A stretch of DNA of 64,000 nt from Streptomyces sp. NBC_01465 (GCF_036227325.1 NZ_CP109467.1:4898001-4962000), one strand, 5' to 3'; shown: positions 16,469 to 25,860, counted from the first letter of the stretch. Translations and numbers: made by a program. Notes: a model not told the origin generated them from the sequence alone.

Positions 16469-17488
16469 TCAGATGCCGGTGATGTTCTGCAACTTGTCGT
16501 TCGCCATGAGCTGGACGTGGACACCGGCTCCGTTCACATTGAGCGTGATGTGCCGGTTGGGGTCCGCGCCGCCGCCTCCGCCGAGGCCTCCTGCGTGCAC
16601 GCCGGCGGTGATGCACCACGACTTCTCGGCCAGGCGGGTGAGCAGTTCCTTGACGGTGCGGGACAGCTCGCCCCGGCTGTCCGCATGGCCGAGCAACATG
16701 TCTACGAGGTGTTCGGCGTTGACCCGGGCCTCGACCGGGACCCGTTCGTTCCCCGGGAACTCGGCCTGCCGCTGCCGGTAGTTGGCGAGCATCTGGTCCC
16801 GCAGATTGTCGAGGTGCTTCCCCATGCGCTGGACCGCGACGGCGGAGCCGCTCGCGACACGCTGGACGGCGTCTCCCGCGATCGGCGCGGGCTGCGCGGA
16901 CAGCGCGCGGTGCGCGTTCGCCTCCGCCTCGCGCTCGAAGCGGTCGGAGGGGTCCGAGACGCTCAGGCCCGAACCGTTGTCCGTGCCCGCGACCGGGCCC
17001 TGCCGCTGCTGGATGACGTGCGTCAGCTCGTGGGCCAGGGTGTGGCGGTCCGTACCGCCCTCGCCGATGACCACATGGCTGCCCGAGGTGTACGCACGGG
17101 CACCCACCTCCGCCGCCGACGCCTTCGCCGCCGCGTCCGTGTGCACCCGTACGTCCGAGAAGTCGGCGCCGAGCCGGGACTCCATGTCGTCGCGGACCGA
17201 GTCCTCCAGGGGTCGGCCCGGGGCGCGCAGCACGTCATGGACGGCCGAGCGCTGCACGGCGGGCCCGTGCCCGCAGCCGGGACCATGGGCGTGCGCGTCG
17301 CGCTGCACGGCGGCGGCCAACGCGGCGTTCCCCGCGGCCCGTTGAAGGGCGGTGGCGGCCTGCGGGGTCAGGCTGCCGGAGTCGGCGAGGCGCGCCGCAT
17401 CGGCAGCGGCGGAGGCGACGGCGGCAGCGCGTACCGGAGCGTCGGGCCTCCTGGTGTCCGGGCCCTGCTCTCTACCGCGTGCGTGCAT
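16469..17488 (-). CDS. DUF4157 eCIS-associated putative metalloprotease (cargo candidate 1)
   Basis: 339 residues. N-terminal leader with LQRAAGNAALAAAVQR (48-63), then a DUF4157 domain (about 80-190) containing HELTH (153-157), a zincin HExxH, and RFEREAEANAHRAL after it, giving the extra acidic ligand. The C-terminal part has no domain I know. DUF4157 is strongly linked to eCIS clusters, where it marks toxins or cargo-processing proteases. It is 48 nt upstream of the sheath gene. Leader and upstream DNA are shared with the gene at 17623. Catalysis is inferred. Confidence 0.85.
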   Translation of the reverse strand: MHARGREQGPDTRRPDAPVRAAAVASAAADAARLADSGSLTPQAATALQRAAGNAALAAAVQRDAHAHGPGCGHGPAVQRSAVHDVLRAPGRPLEDSVRDDMESRLGADFSDVRVHTDAAAKASAAEVGARAYTSGSHVVIGEGGTDRHTLAHELTHVIQQRQGPVAGTDNGSGLSVSDPSDRFEREAEANAHRALSAQPAPIAGDAVQRVASGSAVAVQRMGKHLDNLRDQMLANYRQRQAEFPGNERVPVEARVNAEHLVDMLLGHADSRGELSRTVKELLTRLAEKSWCITAGVHAGGLGGGGGADPNRHITLNVNGAGVHVQLMANDKLQNITGI

Positions 17489-17580
17489 GATGCGCCCCTT
17501 TCCCCCACGGCCTTACAGATGACTCTCCGCCGGAAGCGCACCCCCGGGACAGGTATGAAGAGGCGCGAACGAGGGCAAGA
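17476..17580 (-). repeat. duplicated upstream segment, copy A
   Basis: The leader and 5' region of the DUF4157 gene. It aligns over about 100 bp with the same region of the next gene (18453-18568). Shared blocks include GACTCTCCGCC, GCGCCCCCGGG-like and ATGAAGAGGCGCGA, on the plus strand. It probably contains a common promoter or 5' UTR. Confidence 0.75.
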
Positions 17581-17622
17581 GGGTGTGCCCGCAAGGACAT
17601 CGCCGGTCCGGTCGGCCCGGCC

Positions 17623-18465
17623 TCAGCCGTGCTGCCCGGGGGTGGAGCGACTGGACGCGATGGCCGTCCGTACGGTCGACACAGCCGTGAGCAGTGCGGT
17701 GAACGTGCTCTCCAGCTGAGCGTTCGTCGTGTCGAACCAGGTGGTGAAGCCCGCCCCGAGGGCCCGCTGCTGCGCCGCGCGTGCCGTCTGGTCGACCGCC
17801 CTGTCCCGGACCTGGCGGGAAAGGTCCACGAGCGTGCTCCAGCCGAGAACCGGATTGGCTCCGCCGGTCGCCTGCGCGACGGCCCTGCGCACCTGCTGGG
17901 CGTACTCCGAGTAGCTGGTGGCGTTGGCCGGGTTGCCCTGGCCCGCCGGTGCCGCCCGGTACTGGTGGTTGTCGCGCGACACCCCGAGTGCGCGCGCCTG
18001 GTCGCGCAGCGCCCCGACGGCCTGGGCGACGCCCGCCGCCAGTTCGGGACTCATACCGGGCGTCCTGTTGGCTTCGAGATGTGTGTCCAGTACGCCGGCG
18101 AGCTCGAGGGCGAGTGCGTTGACCGCGTTGAAGACGTGCTCGCCCTGCGCCGAATGCGTGTCGGCGAGAGCGACATCGGCGATCCGGTACTCCCGGTCGG
18201 GATCGTCCTCGTCGCTGCGGGTGCGGTGCGCTTCCGGTTTGGCGGCGAACAGAGCGCTCTTGGCGCGCTGGACCGGGGCCGCGGAGGCGGTGGCCGCCAA
18301 GGCCGCGTTCCCGGCGGTCAGTTGGAGCGCCGCCGCCGCTTCCGGACTCAGGTTCCCGGTCAGGGCCAGCCGGGCCGCCCGGGCAGCGCCCGGTGTCGCT
18401 CTGCGTGGTGCTGGGGCCCCCGCGCGCCCGGTGTCGGGGTCCTGCCCCCTGCCGCGTGCGTGCAT
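17623..18465 (-). CDS. eCIS cargo-like protein sharing the DUF4157 leader (cargo candidate 2)
   Basis: 280 residues from ATG 18465. The first 67 residues match the DUF4157 protein in pattern (MHARGR..., AARLA, then LQLTAGNAALAA and VQR at 65-67). After that the sequence is Ala-rich, probably helical, with no HExxH or other catalytic motif that I can identify. The leader fits a loading or recognition signal. It is 134 nt upstream of the DUF4157 gene on the same strand. Effector, immunity or assembly roles are all possible. Confidence 0.78.
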   Translation of the reverse strand: MHARGRGQDPDTGRAGAPAPRRATPGAARAARLALTGNLSPEAAAALQLTAGNAALAATASAAPVQRAKSALFAAKPEAHRTRSDEDDPDREYRIADVALADTHSAQGEHVFNAVNALALELAGVLDTHLEANRTPGMSPELAAGVAQAVGALRDQARALGVSRDNHQYRAAPAGQGNPANATSYSEYAQQVRRAVAQATGGANPVLGWSTLVDLSRQVRDRAVDQTARAAQQRALGAGFTTWFDTTNAQLESTFTALLTAVSTVRTAIASSRSTPGQHG

Positions 18466-18568
18466 GATGCGTCCCCTTCCCTCACGGTCGTACGCGACGA
18501 CTCTCCGCCAGGAACGCGCCCCCGGGCCAGGGATGAAGAGGCGCGAGCGAGGGCAGGGACGGCTGCCC
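18453..18568 (-). repeat. duplicated upstream segment, copy B
   Basis: Counterpart of 17476-17580: leader codons, then CTCTCCGCCAGGAACGCGCC and GGATGAAGAGGCGCGAGCGA on the plus strand in the same order and spacing as copy A, with scattered substitutions. Confidence 0.75.
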
Positions 18569-18639
18569 GCCCGGACACCTCGCCGGGAGAGCCCACAGCA
18601 GCGGCTGATAGAAGAGGAAGCAACGCAAGTGCCCGAATG

Positions 18640-18653
18640 GCCCTCTTGAGGGC
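18640..18653. promoter_or_regulatory. palindrome in the cargo-2/AfsR divergent region
   Basis: GCCCTC-TT-GAGGGC is a perfect 6-bp dyad, and GGCATGCC follows at 18658. Both lie in the 251-nt gap between the divergent cargo-2 and AfsR-like genes. Candidate operator only. Confidence 0.35.
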
Positions 18654-18716
18654 AGAAGGCATGCCCTTCCGGGGCAGGTGTGCGGTGCAGTCGGTGCGCG
18701 GACAGGTGGGGCGGGC

Positions 18717-20675
18717 GTGGCAGATCTCGGTGGGACTCATGGGGCCGGTGCGGGCGTCGGATTGCGGTTCCGGGTCCTCGGCCCGGCCCTCGCCGAACGT
18801 CACGGGGCGCCGCTGGCGCTCGGCGCCCCTCAGCAACAGGCGCTGCTTGTCGTCCTGTTACTGAACGAGGGACGGCCCGTCTCGACGGCCGAACTCCTCG
18901 ACGCACTGTGGGGAGAGCGGCCGCCGGCCCGGGCGGTGGGAATCCTCCGTACGTACGTGTCGCGACTGCGCGCCCTGCTGGAACCGGAGCGGGCGGCGCG
19001 CACCCCGGCCACCGTCCTGATGTCGGCGGGGGACGGCTACGCGCTGCGGCTGGACACCGGAGCCGTCGACGCCGGGCTCTTCGAGGCCCGGCTGAGCGAA
19101 GCCGCCCGGTTGCGGGGAGCGGGCGAAACGGCCGCCGCGCACCGGGAGTTGGGCTCGGCCCTCCGGCTGTGGTTCGGCGTACCGCTGGCCGGGCTGCCGG
19201 GACCGTACGTCCAACGGCAGCGCGAGCGGCTCACCGGCCTGTGGCTGAGCGCACAGGAGGACCACTTCCACGGTGCGCTGGAACTCGGCCTCCACCGGCA
19301 GACCGTGGCCGCGCTCGGCTCCTTCGCCGCCGAGCATCCGCTGCGCGAGCGGACCCAGGCGCTGCTGATGCTGGCGCTGCACCGGGTGGGCCGCCAGGCG
19401 GAGGCCTTCGCCGTGTACGGGGCGACCTGCCGCACGCTCGACGGCGAGCTGGGGGTCGGCCCGGGGCCCGAGCTCCGGGCGCTGTACGAACGCCTGCTGG
19501 GGAGCGCGCCCGGCGGGGCCGTGTCCGCGGAGCCCACCCCGTCCGCGTACCCCGTACCGGCCCAACTGCCGCCCGACGTAACGGACTTCGGCGGCCGCAC
19601 CGAGGCCGTCACCCGGCTCGGTGCCCTCCTCCGCGAGGCGGCCGCCGGGAAGACCATGGCCGTCGCCGCGCTCACCGGGCTCGGCGGCGTCGGCAAGACC
19701 GCCCTCGCCGTGCACGTCGCACACACCCACCGCGACAGCTTCCCCGACGGCCAGCTGTACGTGGCGCTGCGCGGGGACACCTCCGCCCCCGCGGACATCT
19801 CAGCCGCACTGGGACACCTCCTCCACTCCCTCGGAGCCGCCGCGCAGGACATACCCGAAGGGGCCGAGGAGCGGGCCGCGCTCTACCGCTCGATGCTGGC
19901 CGGGCGGCGCGTACTGATCCTCCTCGACAACGCCCACGACCTCATGCAGGTCAAGCCGTTGCTCCCCGGCGTACGGGGCTGCGCGGTGCTGATCACCAGC
20001 CGCTCGCGCACCGTCGCCCCGGCCGGCGCCCGGATCTTCGCCGTCGACACCATGAACGAGCCGGAGGCGCTGCGCCTGCTCGGCGCGGTCGCCGGCCATG
20101 AGCGGGTCGCCGCCGAACCGGAGGCCGCACGCGAACTCGTCGCGTCCTGCGGCTGGTTGCCCCTCGCCATCCGCATCGCCGGCGCCCGCCTCGCCGCCCG
20201 CCGCCGCTGGACCCTGGCCGACCTCGCGGTCCGGCTGCGCGACGACGTACGGCGGCTGGACGAACTCCGGGTCGGGAAGTACGGCATGGAGGACTCCATC
20301 CGGCGCGGCTACGAAGCCCTCGACCCGTGCCCCGCCCGGGTGTTCCGGCGCGTGGCCGCCGCCGGGGTCGCCGTCTTCGGGCGATCGTCGGTGGCCACGC
20401 TGCTCGGCGTCGGCGAGCAGCAGGCCCGCGACGCCATGGAGTGCCTGGTCGACGCGGGCCTGCTGGAGGAGCACGGCGCCGACAGCTACCGCTGCCACGA
20501 TCTCGTACGGCTCTTCGCCCGCCGCCAGTTGGAGCGCTCGCCCGACCCGGCCGAGCGGGCAGCCGCCCGGGTGCTGAGGGGCGCGGCCCCGGCCAGGACC
20601 TCGGCCGCGAGGGCACCCAGATCTGCCCCCGCGCCAGTACGTTCGGCCTCCGGATGCACCCAAACCGGCCCGTAG
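18717..20675 (+). CDS. AfsR/SARP-family regulator: winged helix, BTAD, NB-ARC
   Basis: About 652 residues from GTG 18717. Start uncertain: GTG 18678 or a TTG near 18762 are alternatives, the last giving LRFRVLGP at the N-terminus as in SARPs. An OmpR-type DNA-binding domain is followed by BTAD (about 100-250) and an NB-ARC ATPase with P-loop GLGGVGKT. It ends soon after the NB-ARC, with no TPR region, so it is shorter than AfsR (about 990 residues). It probably controls eCIS genes, since it sits inside the cluster and diverges from the cargo genes. The last 40 residues are low-complexity. Confidence 0.85.
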   Translation: MADLGGTHGAGAGVGLRFRVLGPALAERHGAPLALGAPQQQALLVVLLLNEGRPVSTAELLDALWGERPPARAVGILRTYVSRLRALLEPERAARTPATVLMSAGDGYALRLDTGAVDAGLFEARLSEAARLRGAGETAAAHRELGSALRLWFGVPLAGLPGPYVQRQRERLTGLWLSAQEDHFHGALELGLHRQTVAALGSFAAEHPLRERTQALLMLALHRVGRQAEAFAVYGATCRTLDGELGVGPGPELRALYERLLGSAPGGAVSAEPTPSAYPVPAQLPPDVTDFGGRTEAVTRLGALLREAAAGKTMAVAALTGLGGVGKTALAVHVAHTHRDSFPDGQLYVALRGDTSAPADISAALGHLLHSLGAAAQDIPEGAEERAALYRSMLAGRRVLILLDNAHDLMQVKPLLPGVRGCAVLITSRSRTVAPAGARIFAVDTMNEPEALRLLGAVAGHERVAAEPEAARELVASCGWLPLAIRIAGARLAARRRWTLADLAVRLRDDVRRLDELRVGKYGMEDSIRRGYEALDPCPARVFRRVAAAGVAVFGRSSVATLLGVGEQQARDAMECLVDAGLLEEHGADSYRCHDLVRLFARRQLERSPDPAERAAARVLRGAAPARTSAARAPRSAPAPVRSASGCTQTGP

Positions 20676-20684
20676 CCTGCGCAC

Positions 20685-22247
20685 ATGACTTTGTGGACGG
20701 CCCTGGACCCGGCCCTCGCTGACGTCGATCCCGGTGGCCGCACCACCGCCCGGCTGCGCGTGCGCAACACGGGCGACACGGTGGAGGAGTACCGGCTCTC
20801 GGTCGTCGGTACGCCGGCGGGCTGGGCCCGCATCGAGCCCGGCACGCTGCGGCTCTACCCGGGCGCCGAGGAGACCGCGGAGATCTCCTTCGCCCCGCCG
20901 CGCTCGCCCGACGTCGCCGCGGGGCCCGCCCCGTACGGCATCCGCGTGGAGCCCGCCGGGCACCCCGCGCTGCGCGACGTGGTCGAGGGGCAGATCACGG
21001 TCGCGCCGTTCGCGGAGATACGGGCCGAACTGCTGCCGCCCACCCTGGTCGGACGGGTGCGCGGACAGGCGCGGATCGCCGTCGACAACCTGGGCAACAC
21101 ACCGCTCACCGCCTCCCTCGTACCGCGCGACGAGTCGGCCCAACTCACCTTCACCGTCGACCCGGTGGCGATCGAGGCCGACCCGGGCCGGGCCGCGTTC
21201 GCGCGGCTGACCGTACGGCCGCAGCGCGTGCGGTGGACGGGGCAGAGCCAGTCGCACCGGCTGACCGTCGCCGTACGCCGCTCCGGGGACGAGACCGCGC
21301 ACGACCTCGCCGGCACCTTCGAGCAGCGGCCCGTCTTCGCCCGCTGGGTGGTGGCGGTCGGCGGGGCGGTGGTCGCGGCGGCCGTCGCGTTCGGCGTGCT
21401 CTGGTTCGGCTTCTCGCCGAAGTTCGGGACGGGTACGGGTGAGGTGCGGGCGGCGGGGAACTCCGCGAAGCCGGAGGCGCAGGGCAACGAGAGCGGCCTG
21501 CCGAAGGCGCCGACGCCGTCGCCGACGGCCGCCACCGACGACGGTGGAGGGAGTACGGGCGGGGGCAGCGGGACGGGCGGCTCCGGATCCGGGGCGACGA
21601 AGGCGGCGAAGTCCGGCGGCGGCACCAACTCCGGGTCCGGCGACACCCAGGCGGCCACGCCGCCCTGGCGTAAGGGCTACGCGTCGGACCTCGTCGTCGA
21701 GTACGCACAGCGCCGTCTCGCGGGCCTGTCGTCCAGCAACAAGTGCCGCCTCACGGGCAGTTGGAACCCCGGCGTGATCGACGCACGCACCGAGACCTCC
21801 CTGCTCTGCTACCAGAACGCCGTGCAGGACGACGGCCACAGCACCGGCCACAACACCGCCCAGATCTTCGCCACCGACGACCAGGGCGCCCTCGGCCGCG
21901 CCACGCTCACCTCCCTCTGGGCGCAGTCCGTCAACTGGAAGGACGTCCAGCCCGGCAAGACGAACTTCGAGGTCACCCAGGTGCAGGCTGCCCTCTGGTG
22001 GGCCTTGCAGTCACAGGTCAGCACCGCCGACCTCGGCCACGACCGGCAGTACGCCCAGTACGGCGTCGACTACTGGAAGAGCGGCACCAAAAGCGGGCAC
22101 GCCTCCACGTACGACGACGGGCTGAAGAGCGCCGTCAAGCAGTACCAGAGCGCGGTCGGCCTCCCCGCGACCGGCGTCGTGGACGCGAAAACCGTCCAGG
22201 CGATGGTCGGCGGAAGCGTCAAGGACCCGGGTGTGACGGGCAGTTAG
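20685..22247 (+). CDS. membrane protein with COG1470-like domain and C-terminal peptidoglycan-binding module
   Basis: 520 residues. N-terminal beta-rich repeats (about 1-210; RLRVRNTGDTVEEYRL is an NPCBM/COG1470-like strand pattern), one transmembrane helix (about 215-240), a Gly/Ser/Thr-rich linker, then a cysteine-containing region and a C-terminal PG_binding_1-like segment (VKQYQSAVGLPATGVVDAKT). Topology suggests a cytoplasmic domain facing the injection particle and an outer part touching the cell wall. 9 nt after the AfsR-like stop. Paralogue of the next gene over the first 240 residues. Confidence 0.75.
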   Translation: MTLWTALDPALADVDPGGRTTARLRVRNTGDTVEEYRLSVVGTPAGWARIEPGTLRLYPGAEETAEISFAPPRSPDVAAGPAPYGIRVEPAGHPALRDVVEGQITVAPFAEIRAELLPPTLVGRVRGQARIAVDNLGNTPLTASLVPRDESAQLTFTVDPVAIEADPGRAAFARLTVRPQRVRWTGQSQSHRLTVAVRRSGDETAHDLAGTFEQRPVFARWVVAVGGAVVAAAVAFGVLWFGFSPKFGTGTGEVRAAGNSAKPEAQGNESGLPKAPTPSPTAATDDGGGSTGGGSGTGGSGSGATKAAKSGGGTNSGSGDTQAATPPWRKGYASDLVVEYAQRRLAGLSSSNKCRLTGSWNPGVIDARTETSLLCYQNAVQDDGHSTGHNTAQIFATDDQGALGRATLTSLWAQSVNWKDVQPGKTNFEVTQVQAALWWALQSQVSTADLGHDRQYAQYGVDYWKSGTKSGHASTYDDGLKSAVKQYQSAVGLPATGVVDAKTVQAMVGGSVKDPGVTGS

Positions 22248-22319
22248 GGCACCGCTTCTGCCCCTCCCTCTGCCCGTACGGGCATCCTTCCCGCCCCTCC
22301 GCGCCGGTTGACTGCGTGG

Positions 22320-23702
22320 GTGAGCATGTGGAATTCACTGGAGCCGGCCGACACGTCCGTAGAGCCCGGGGCGACCGCGAGTCTGCGTCTGAGACTGCGC
22401 AACACGGGCGACACCGTCGAGGCGTACCGGCTGACTCCGGTCGGTGCGGCGGCGGGCTGGACGCGGATCGAACCCCAGGAGCTGCGGCTGTACCCGGGCG
22501 CCGAGGAGACCGCGCAGATCACCTTCGCGCCGCCCCGGTCGCCGGACGTCGTCGCGGGGCCCGTGCCCTTCGGGGTGCGGATCGAGCCGCAGGAGCACCG
22601 GGGGGCGGCGGAGGTCGTCGAGGGCCGGGTGACGGTGGGCGCGTTCGTCCAGGTCCACGCCGAGCTCGTGCCCCGTACCGTACGAGGACGCTTCCGGGCC
22701 CGCGGTCATGTCGTCGTGGACAACCTGGGCAACAGGCCGCTGACCGCGGCGTTCTCCGGTCAGAAGAACGGCGACGCGTTCACGGCGGAGACCACGCCGA
22801 CGGCGGTTCAGCCGGACCCGGGAAGGGCCGGTTTCGCGGCGGTGGAACTGCGCCCGGCCCGGGTGAACTGGTTCGGTGCGGTGAAGGAACACCCCTTCCT
22901 CGTCACGGTGGGCGCGCCCGGCTCGGAGCAGCCGGGGGAGCTGACCGGCACCTGGATCCAGCCGCCGGTCGTCCCGCGCTGGGCGCTGTCGCTGGTGTCG
23001 GCGCTGGTCGCGATCGCCGTCGTACTGGCGGCGCTGTGGTGGCGCCACGACCCGGGCGTGAAGACCCAGGCGACGGAGAAGGTGGCGGCGGTCCCGTCGC
23101 TGCTCCCCGCGAGCGCGACCCCGACACCGAGCGCGACTCCGACGCCGTCCGCGACGGCGGTCACTCCGACGCCGGATGCGGGCGGCGGGGCCTCACAGAA
23201 GCCTGAGGGCGGGGGTGGTGGCGCCCCGGCGGAGAAGGCAAAGGTGGCGAAGCCGCAGACGCTGCGCAGCAACGTGAACAACCAGCCCTTCCTGGACGTC
23301 TTCCAGGCCAGGAAGGAGGACGGCACCGCGGTCGACACGTTCACGTGGGTGGAGAACAACGAGAACAAGAACCAGTGGTGGACGTTCTACACGTACGACG
23401 ACGACTCGATAGCCCTGTCGCCAGGCAACGCCCCGGGCAGCGTCCTGCAGACGACGGACGGAAGCGAGACGGGCGAACTCTGGAGCGTGAAGGGCGGCAT
23501 CGAAAAGCTCCGCACGGGCGGCCTCCCGGGCAAGCAGCGGTGGCGTCTGGTCCAGAAGGACGGCTTCGTGAACATCGTGAACGTGGCAAACGGCAAGTGC
23601 CTCACGGACGCGAGCGGCGGCAAGCAGGTGCTGGTCTGGCCGTGCACGGACAACGGCGGGGTCGTGGACTTCCAGAAGTGGAAGATCGGTGGGGCTCCGT
23701 AG
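22320..23702 (+). CDS. membrane protein with COG1470-like domain and ricin-type C-terminus
   Basis: 460 residues from GTG 22320, chosen by alignment with the paralogue (xxxW start); TTG 22308 and ATG 22326 are alternatives. The N-terminal 210 residues and the transmembrane helix (about 218-241) match the previous gene, but the C-terminus (about 310-460) is a beta-trefoil-like ricin domain with GKCLTD and a terminal Q-x-W. It should bind a carbohydrate outside the membrane. Same operon as the preceding gene (72-nt gap). Paralogue swapping of wall-binding modules is notable. Confidence 0.72.
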   Translation: MSMWNSLEPADTSVEPGATASLRLRLRNTGDTVEAYRLTPVGAAAGWTRIEPQELRLYPGAEETAQITFAPPRSPDVVAGPVPFGVRIEPQEHRGAAEVVEGRVTVGAFVQVHAELVPRTVRGRFRARGHVVVDNLGNRPLTAAFSGQKNGDAFTAETTPTAVQPDPGRAGFAAVELRPARVNWFGAVKEHPFLVTVGAPGSEQPGELTGTWIQPPVVPRWALSLVSALVAIAVVLAALWWRHDPGVKTQATEKVAAVPSLLPASATPTPSATPTPSATAVTPTPDAGGGASQKPEGGGGGAPAEKAKVAKPQTLRSNVNNQPFLDVFQARKEDGTAVDTFTWVENNENKNQWWTFYTYDDDSIALSPGNAPGSVLQTTDGSETGELWSVKGGIEKLRTGGLPGKQRWRLVQKDGFVNIVNVANGKCLTDASGGKQVLVWPCTDNGGVVDFQKWKIGGAP

Positions 23703-23737
23703 GGCTTCGCCACGTGCAGGCCCACATCGGCACAATC

Positions 23738-23870
23738 CAGCCCCTCCGGCGATTGAGGAGCGGGGTCCGGGGCGGAGCCCCGGTGGGGTCTTGGGGCGAC
23801 GCCCCGAGTTTCGGGAAGGGGCGGGGCGGGGGAAATCCTCCCGCCCCGGGCCACGCACGTTACGGCGCCC
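23738..23870 (+). repeat. dispersed repeat R1
   Basis: Core CCCCTCCGGCGATTGAGGAG (from 23741), then the hairpin CCGGGGCGGAGCCCCGG (23767-23783), a second hairpin GGGGC-GAC-GCCCC (23793-23805) and a G-rich tail. It lies between the convergent ricin-domain gene and AAA+ gene and may serve as a bidirectional terminator. Other copies: 50097-50142, 50216-50360 and 52740-52787. Confidence 0.85.
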
Positions 23871-25860
23871 AAGGCATCGCGTCGCCCACCACCAGCCGCC
23901 CCATCTTCACGTACTCCCGCCGCGCCCCCGCCCGCACATCCGCCTCCCCAACAGACCCCCCACGCCCCGCCGCCAGATACCCCGCAGTCACCGCCGCCGA
24001 CCGAATCGCCCCGCCCGCGAGCTCGAACTCCTTGGCACACAAGGTCAGTTCAACATCCAGACCCTCCACCTGCGGGACCCCCGCCAGACACGACCGCCAC
24101 AGCGCCAGCCGCTGCTCCACTTCCGGGAACGGGAAGTCGACCACCAGGTCGAGCCTCCGCGTGAACGCCTCGTCCAGGTTGGCCCGCAGGTTCGTCGTGA
24201 GGACCGCGACCCCCTCGAAAGCCTCCAGCCGCTGCAGCAGATACGCGCTCTCCAGGTTCGCGTACCGGTCGTGCGAGCTCTTGACCTCCGACCGTTTGCC
24301 GAACACCGCGTCCGCCTCGTCGAAGAGCAGCACCGCGTCCGTCCGGTCCGCCTCCGCGAAGATCCGCTCCAGGTTCTTCTCGGTCTCGCCCACGTACTTG
24401 TCGACGACCGCCGACAGGTCCACCACATACATGTCCAGGCCGAGTTCACCCGCGATCACCTCCGCCGCCAGGGTCTTCCCCGTGCCGGACGCCCCGGCGA
24501 AGAGCGCGACCACCCCCTGCCCGCGTCCGCCGCCGGTCCGCAGCCGCCACTCGCCGAGGACGGTGGAGCGGTGGCGGACCCGGTCCGCCAACTCCCGTAG
24601 CACAGCCAGGGGTTCGTCCGGCAGCACCAGATCGTCGAAGCCCACCGCCGGCCGCACCCGCCGCGCATGACGGTCCAGCGACGGCGCCGACAGCTGCCGT
24701 GCGCTCTGCTGCAGATGTACGGGGCCGACCTCGACCCCCTCGAACGCGGCGAGCGCAAGGGCGTCCCGCGCGGCCCGCCGCACCTGCCCGGCACCGAGCC
24801 GGTACGGCGCGACGGCGCGCGAAAGGCCGACATCCCCGGCCAGCAAGGGGAGTTCGTCCCGCCACAGCGCGACCGGGTCGGCCGACTCCGGCGCGTCCGT
24901 CGCGTCCACGCCGACGATCCCCGCCTCAGGGGCCCACTCGGGGTCGAAGGCGCCGGCCCCCGCGAACACCACGGTCACATCGGACACCGCCAACACCCGT
25001 ACCAGCTCTGCGGGTTGCTCCGGCAGCGGCTCCACGACCACGGCCGTCCCGGCCCCCCGCAACCGCGCCTCCCGTACCAGCGCCCGCGCGATCTCCGCGT
25101 CGCCACCGGTGCGCGGCGGCCGGTAGCGCAGCACGTCCCGCCCCGCCCGCCGCAGCGCCCGGGCCACCGCGTCGGCGGCCCCGCCCCGGCGCTCCCGGAG
25201 ATGTACGAGGACGCTCTCCAGCCCCGCGACGCGCGCCGCGACAGCGCCCACGGCACCCGGCCCGCCCGGCCCTGCGAGCTCCAGGACGACCCCCTCGGCG
25301 CCCAGCCCTGCCTCCATGGTGTCGTCGCCCAGCAGATGGGCCACCACCCGCTCGGGCACCCTCAACTGCCGCCCTGGGAGCGCCCGTTCGGGCTCCTCGA
25401 CGACGAGCAGCCCCCCGTCCACGAGCGGCGCCCCGGCATGGAACCGCCCCCGCGCGCGAGGTTCGTGCGCAGCCGTCCCAGCAAGGGTGAGCGCCAGATC
25501 GACCGTGGCGCGCCGCCGCCCCACATCGTCGTTGAGGTACCCGTACAGCGGCTCGAAGGACCGGTGCACATCGGGTGCCAGCGCGGCCACCAGCACCGCC
25601 ACATCCAGCTCCGAGAGCCCGAACCGCCCGGCCACCGCAGCCACCCGGTCGCCCTCGGCGGCGTCCGAGACCCGGGCCCACGACAGCCCCACCTCGACCG
25701 ACGAAGGCTCGGCCCCCGAGGCCAGCCGCCGCGCGGTCTCCTCGCTCACGTACAGACCCCGCAGCGGATCGGCGGCCGTCGGATCACCCGCGCTGCGGGC
25801 CTCCACCAGCGCGGCCGCCTCCGCCCGCAGCCCTGCGAGCCGCTCCAGCAGCGTCGGCAC
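23860..25860 (-). CDS. eCIS AAA+ ATPase
   Basis: 666 residues from GTG 25860, which overlaps the DUF4255 gene's TAG by one base. Helical N-terminal region, a weakly conserved middle, then a AAA+ domain with Walker A GASGTGKT (about 452-459), Walker B VLLFDEAD (about 507-514), sensor-1-like VLTTNLRANLD and an arginine-finger region TRRLDLVVDF. A AAA+ ATPase of this kind is a core eCIS component, probably for particle assembly or cargo loading. In the same operon as DUF4255 and LuxR genes. Confidence 0.93.
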   Translation of the reverse strand: MPTLLERLAGLRAEAAALVEARSAGDPTAADPLRGLYVSEETARRLASGAEPSSVEVGLSWARVSDAAEGDRVAAVAGRFGLSELDVAVLVAALAPDVHRSFEPLYGYLNDDVGRRRATVDLALTLAGTAAHEPRARGRFHAGAPLVDGGLLVVEEPERALPGRQLRVPERVVAHLLGDDTMEAGLGAEGVVLELAGPGGPGAVGAVAARVAGLESVLVHLRERRGGAADAVARALRRAGRDVLRYRPPRTGGDAEIARALVREARLRGAGTAVVVEPLPEQPAELVRVLAVSDVTVVFAGAGAFDPEWAPEAGIVGVDATDAPESADPVALWRDELPLLAGDVGLSRAVAPYRLGAGQVRRAARDALALAAFEGVEVGPVHLQQSARQLSAPSLDRHARRVRPAVGFDDLVLPDEPLAVLRELADRVRHRSTVLGEWRLRTGGGRGQGVVALFAGASGTGKTLAAEVIAGELGLDMYVVDLSAVVDKYVGETEKNLERIFAEADRTDAVLLFDEADAVFGKRSEVKSSHDRYANLESAYLLQRLEAFEGVAVLTTNLRANLDEAFTRRLDLVVDFPFPEVEQRLALWRSCLAGVPQVEGLDVELTLCAKEFELAGGAIRSAAVTAGYLAAGRGGSVGEADVRAGARREYVKMGRLVVGDAMPWAP

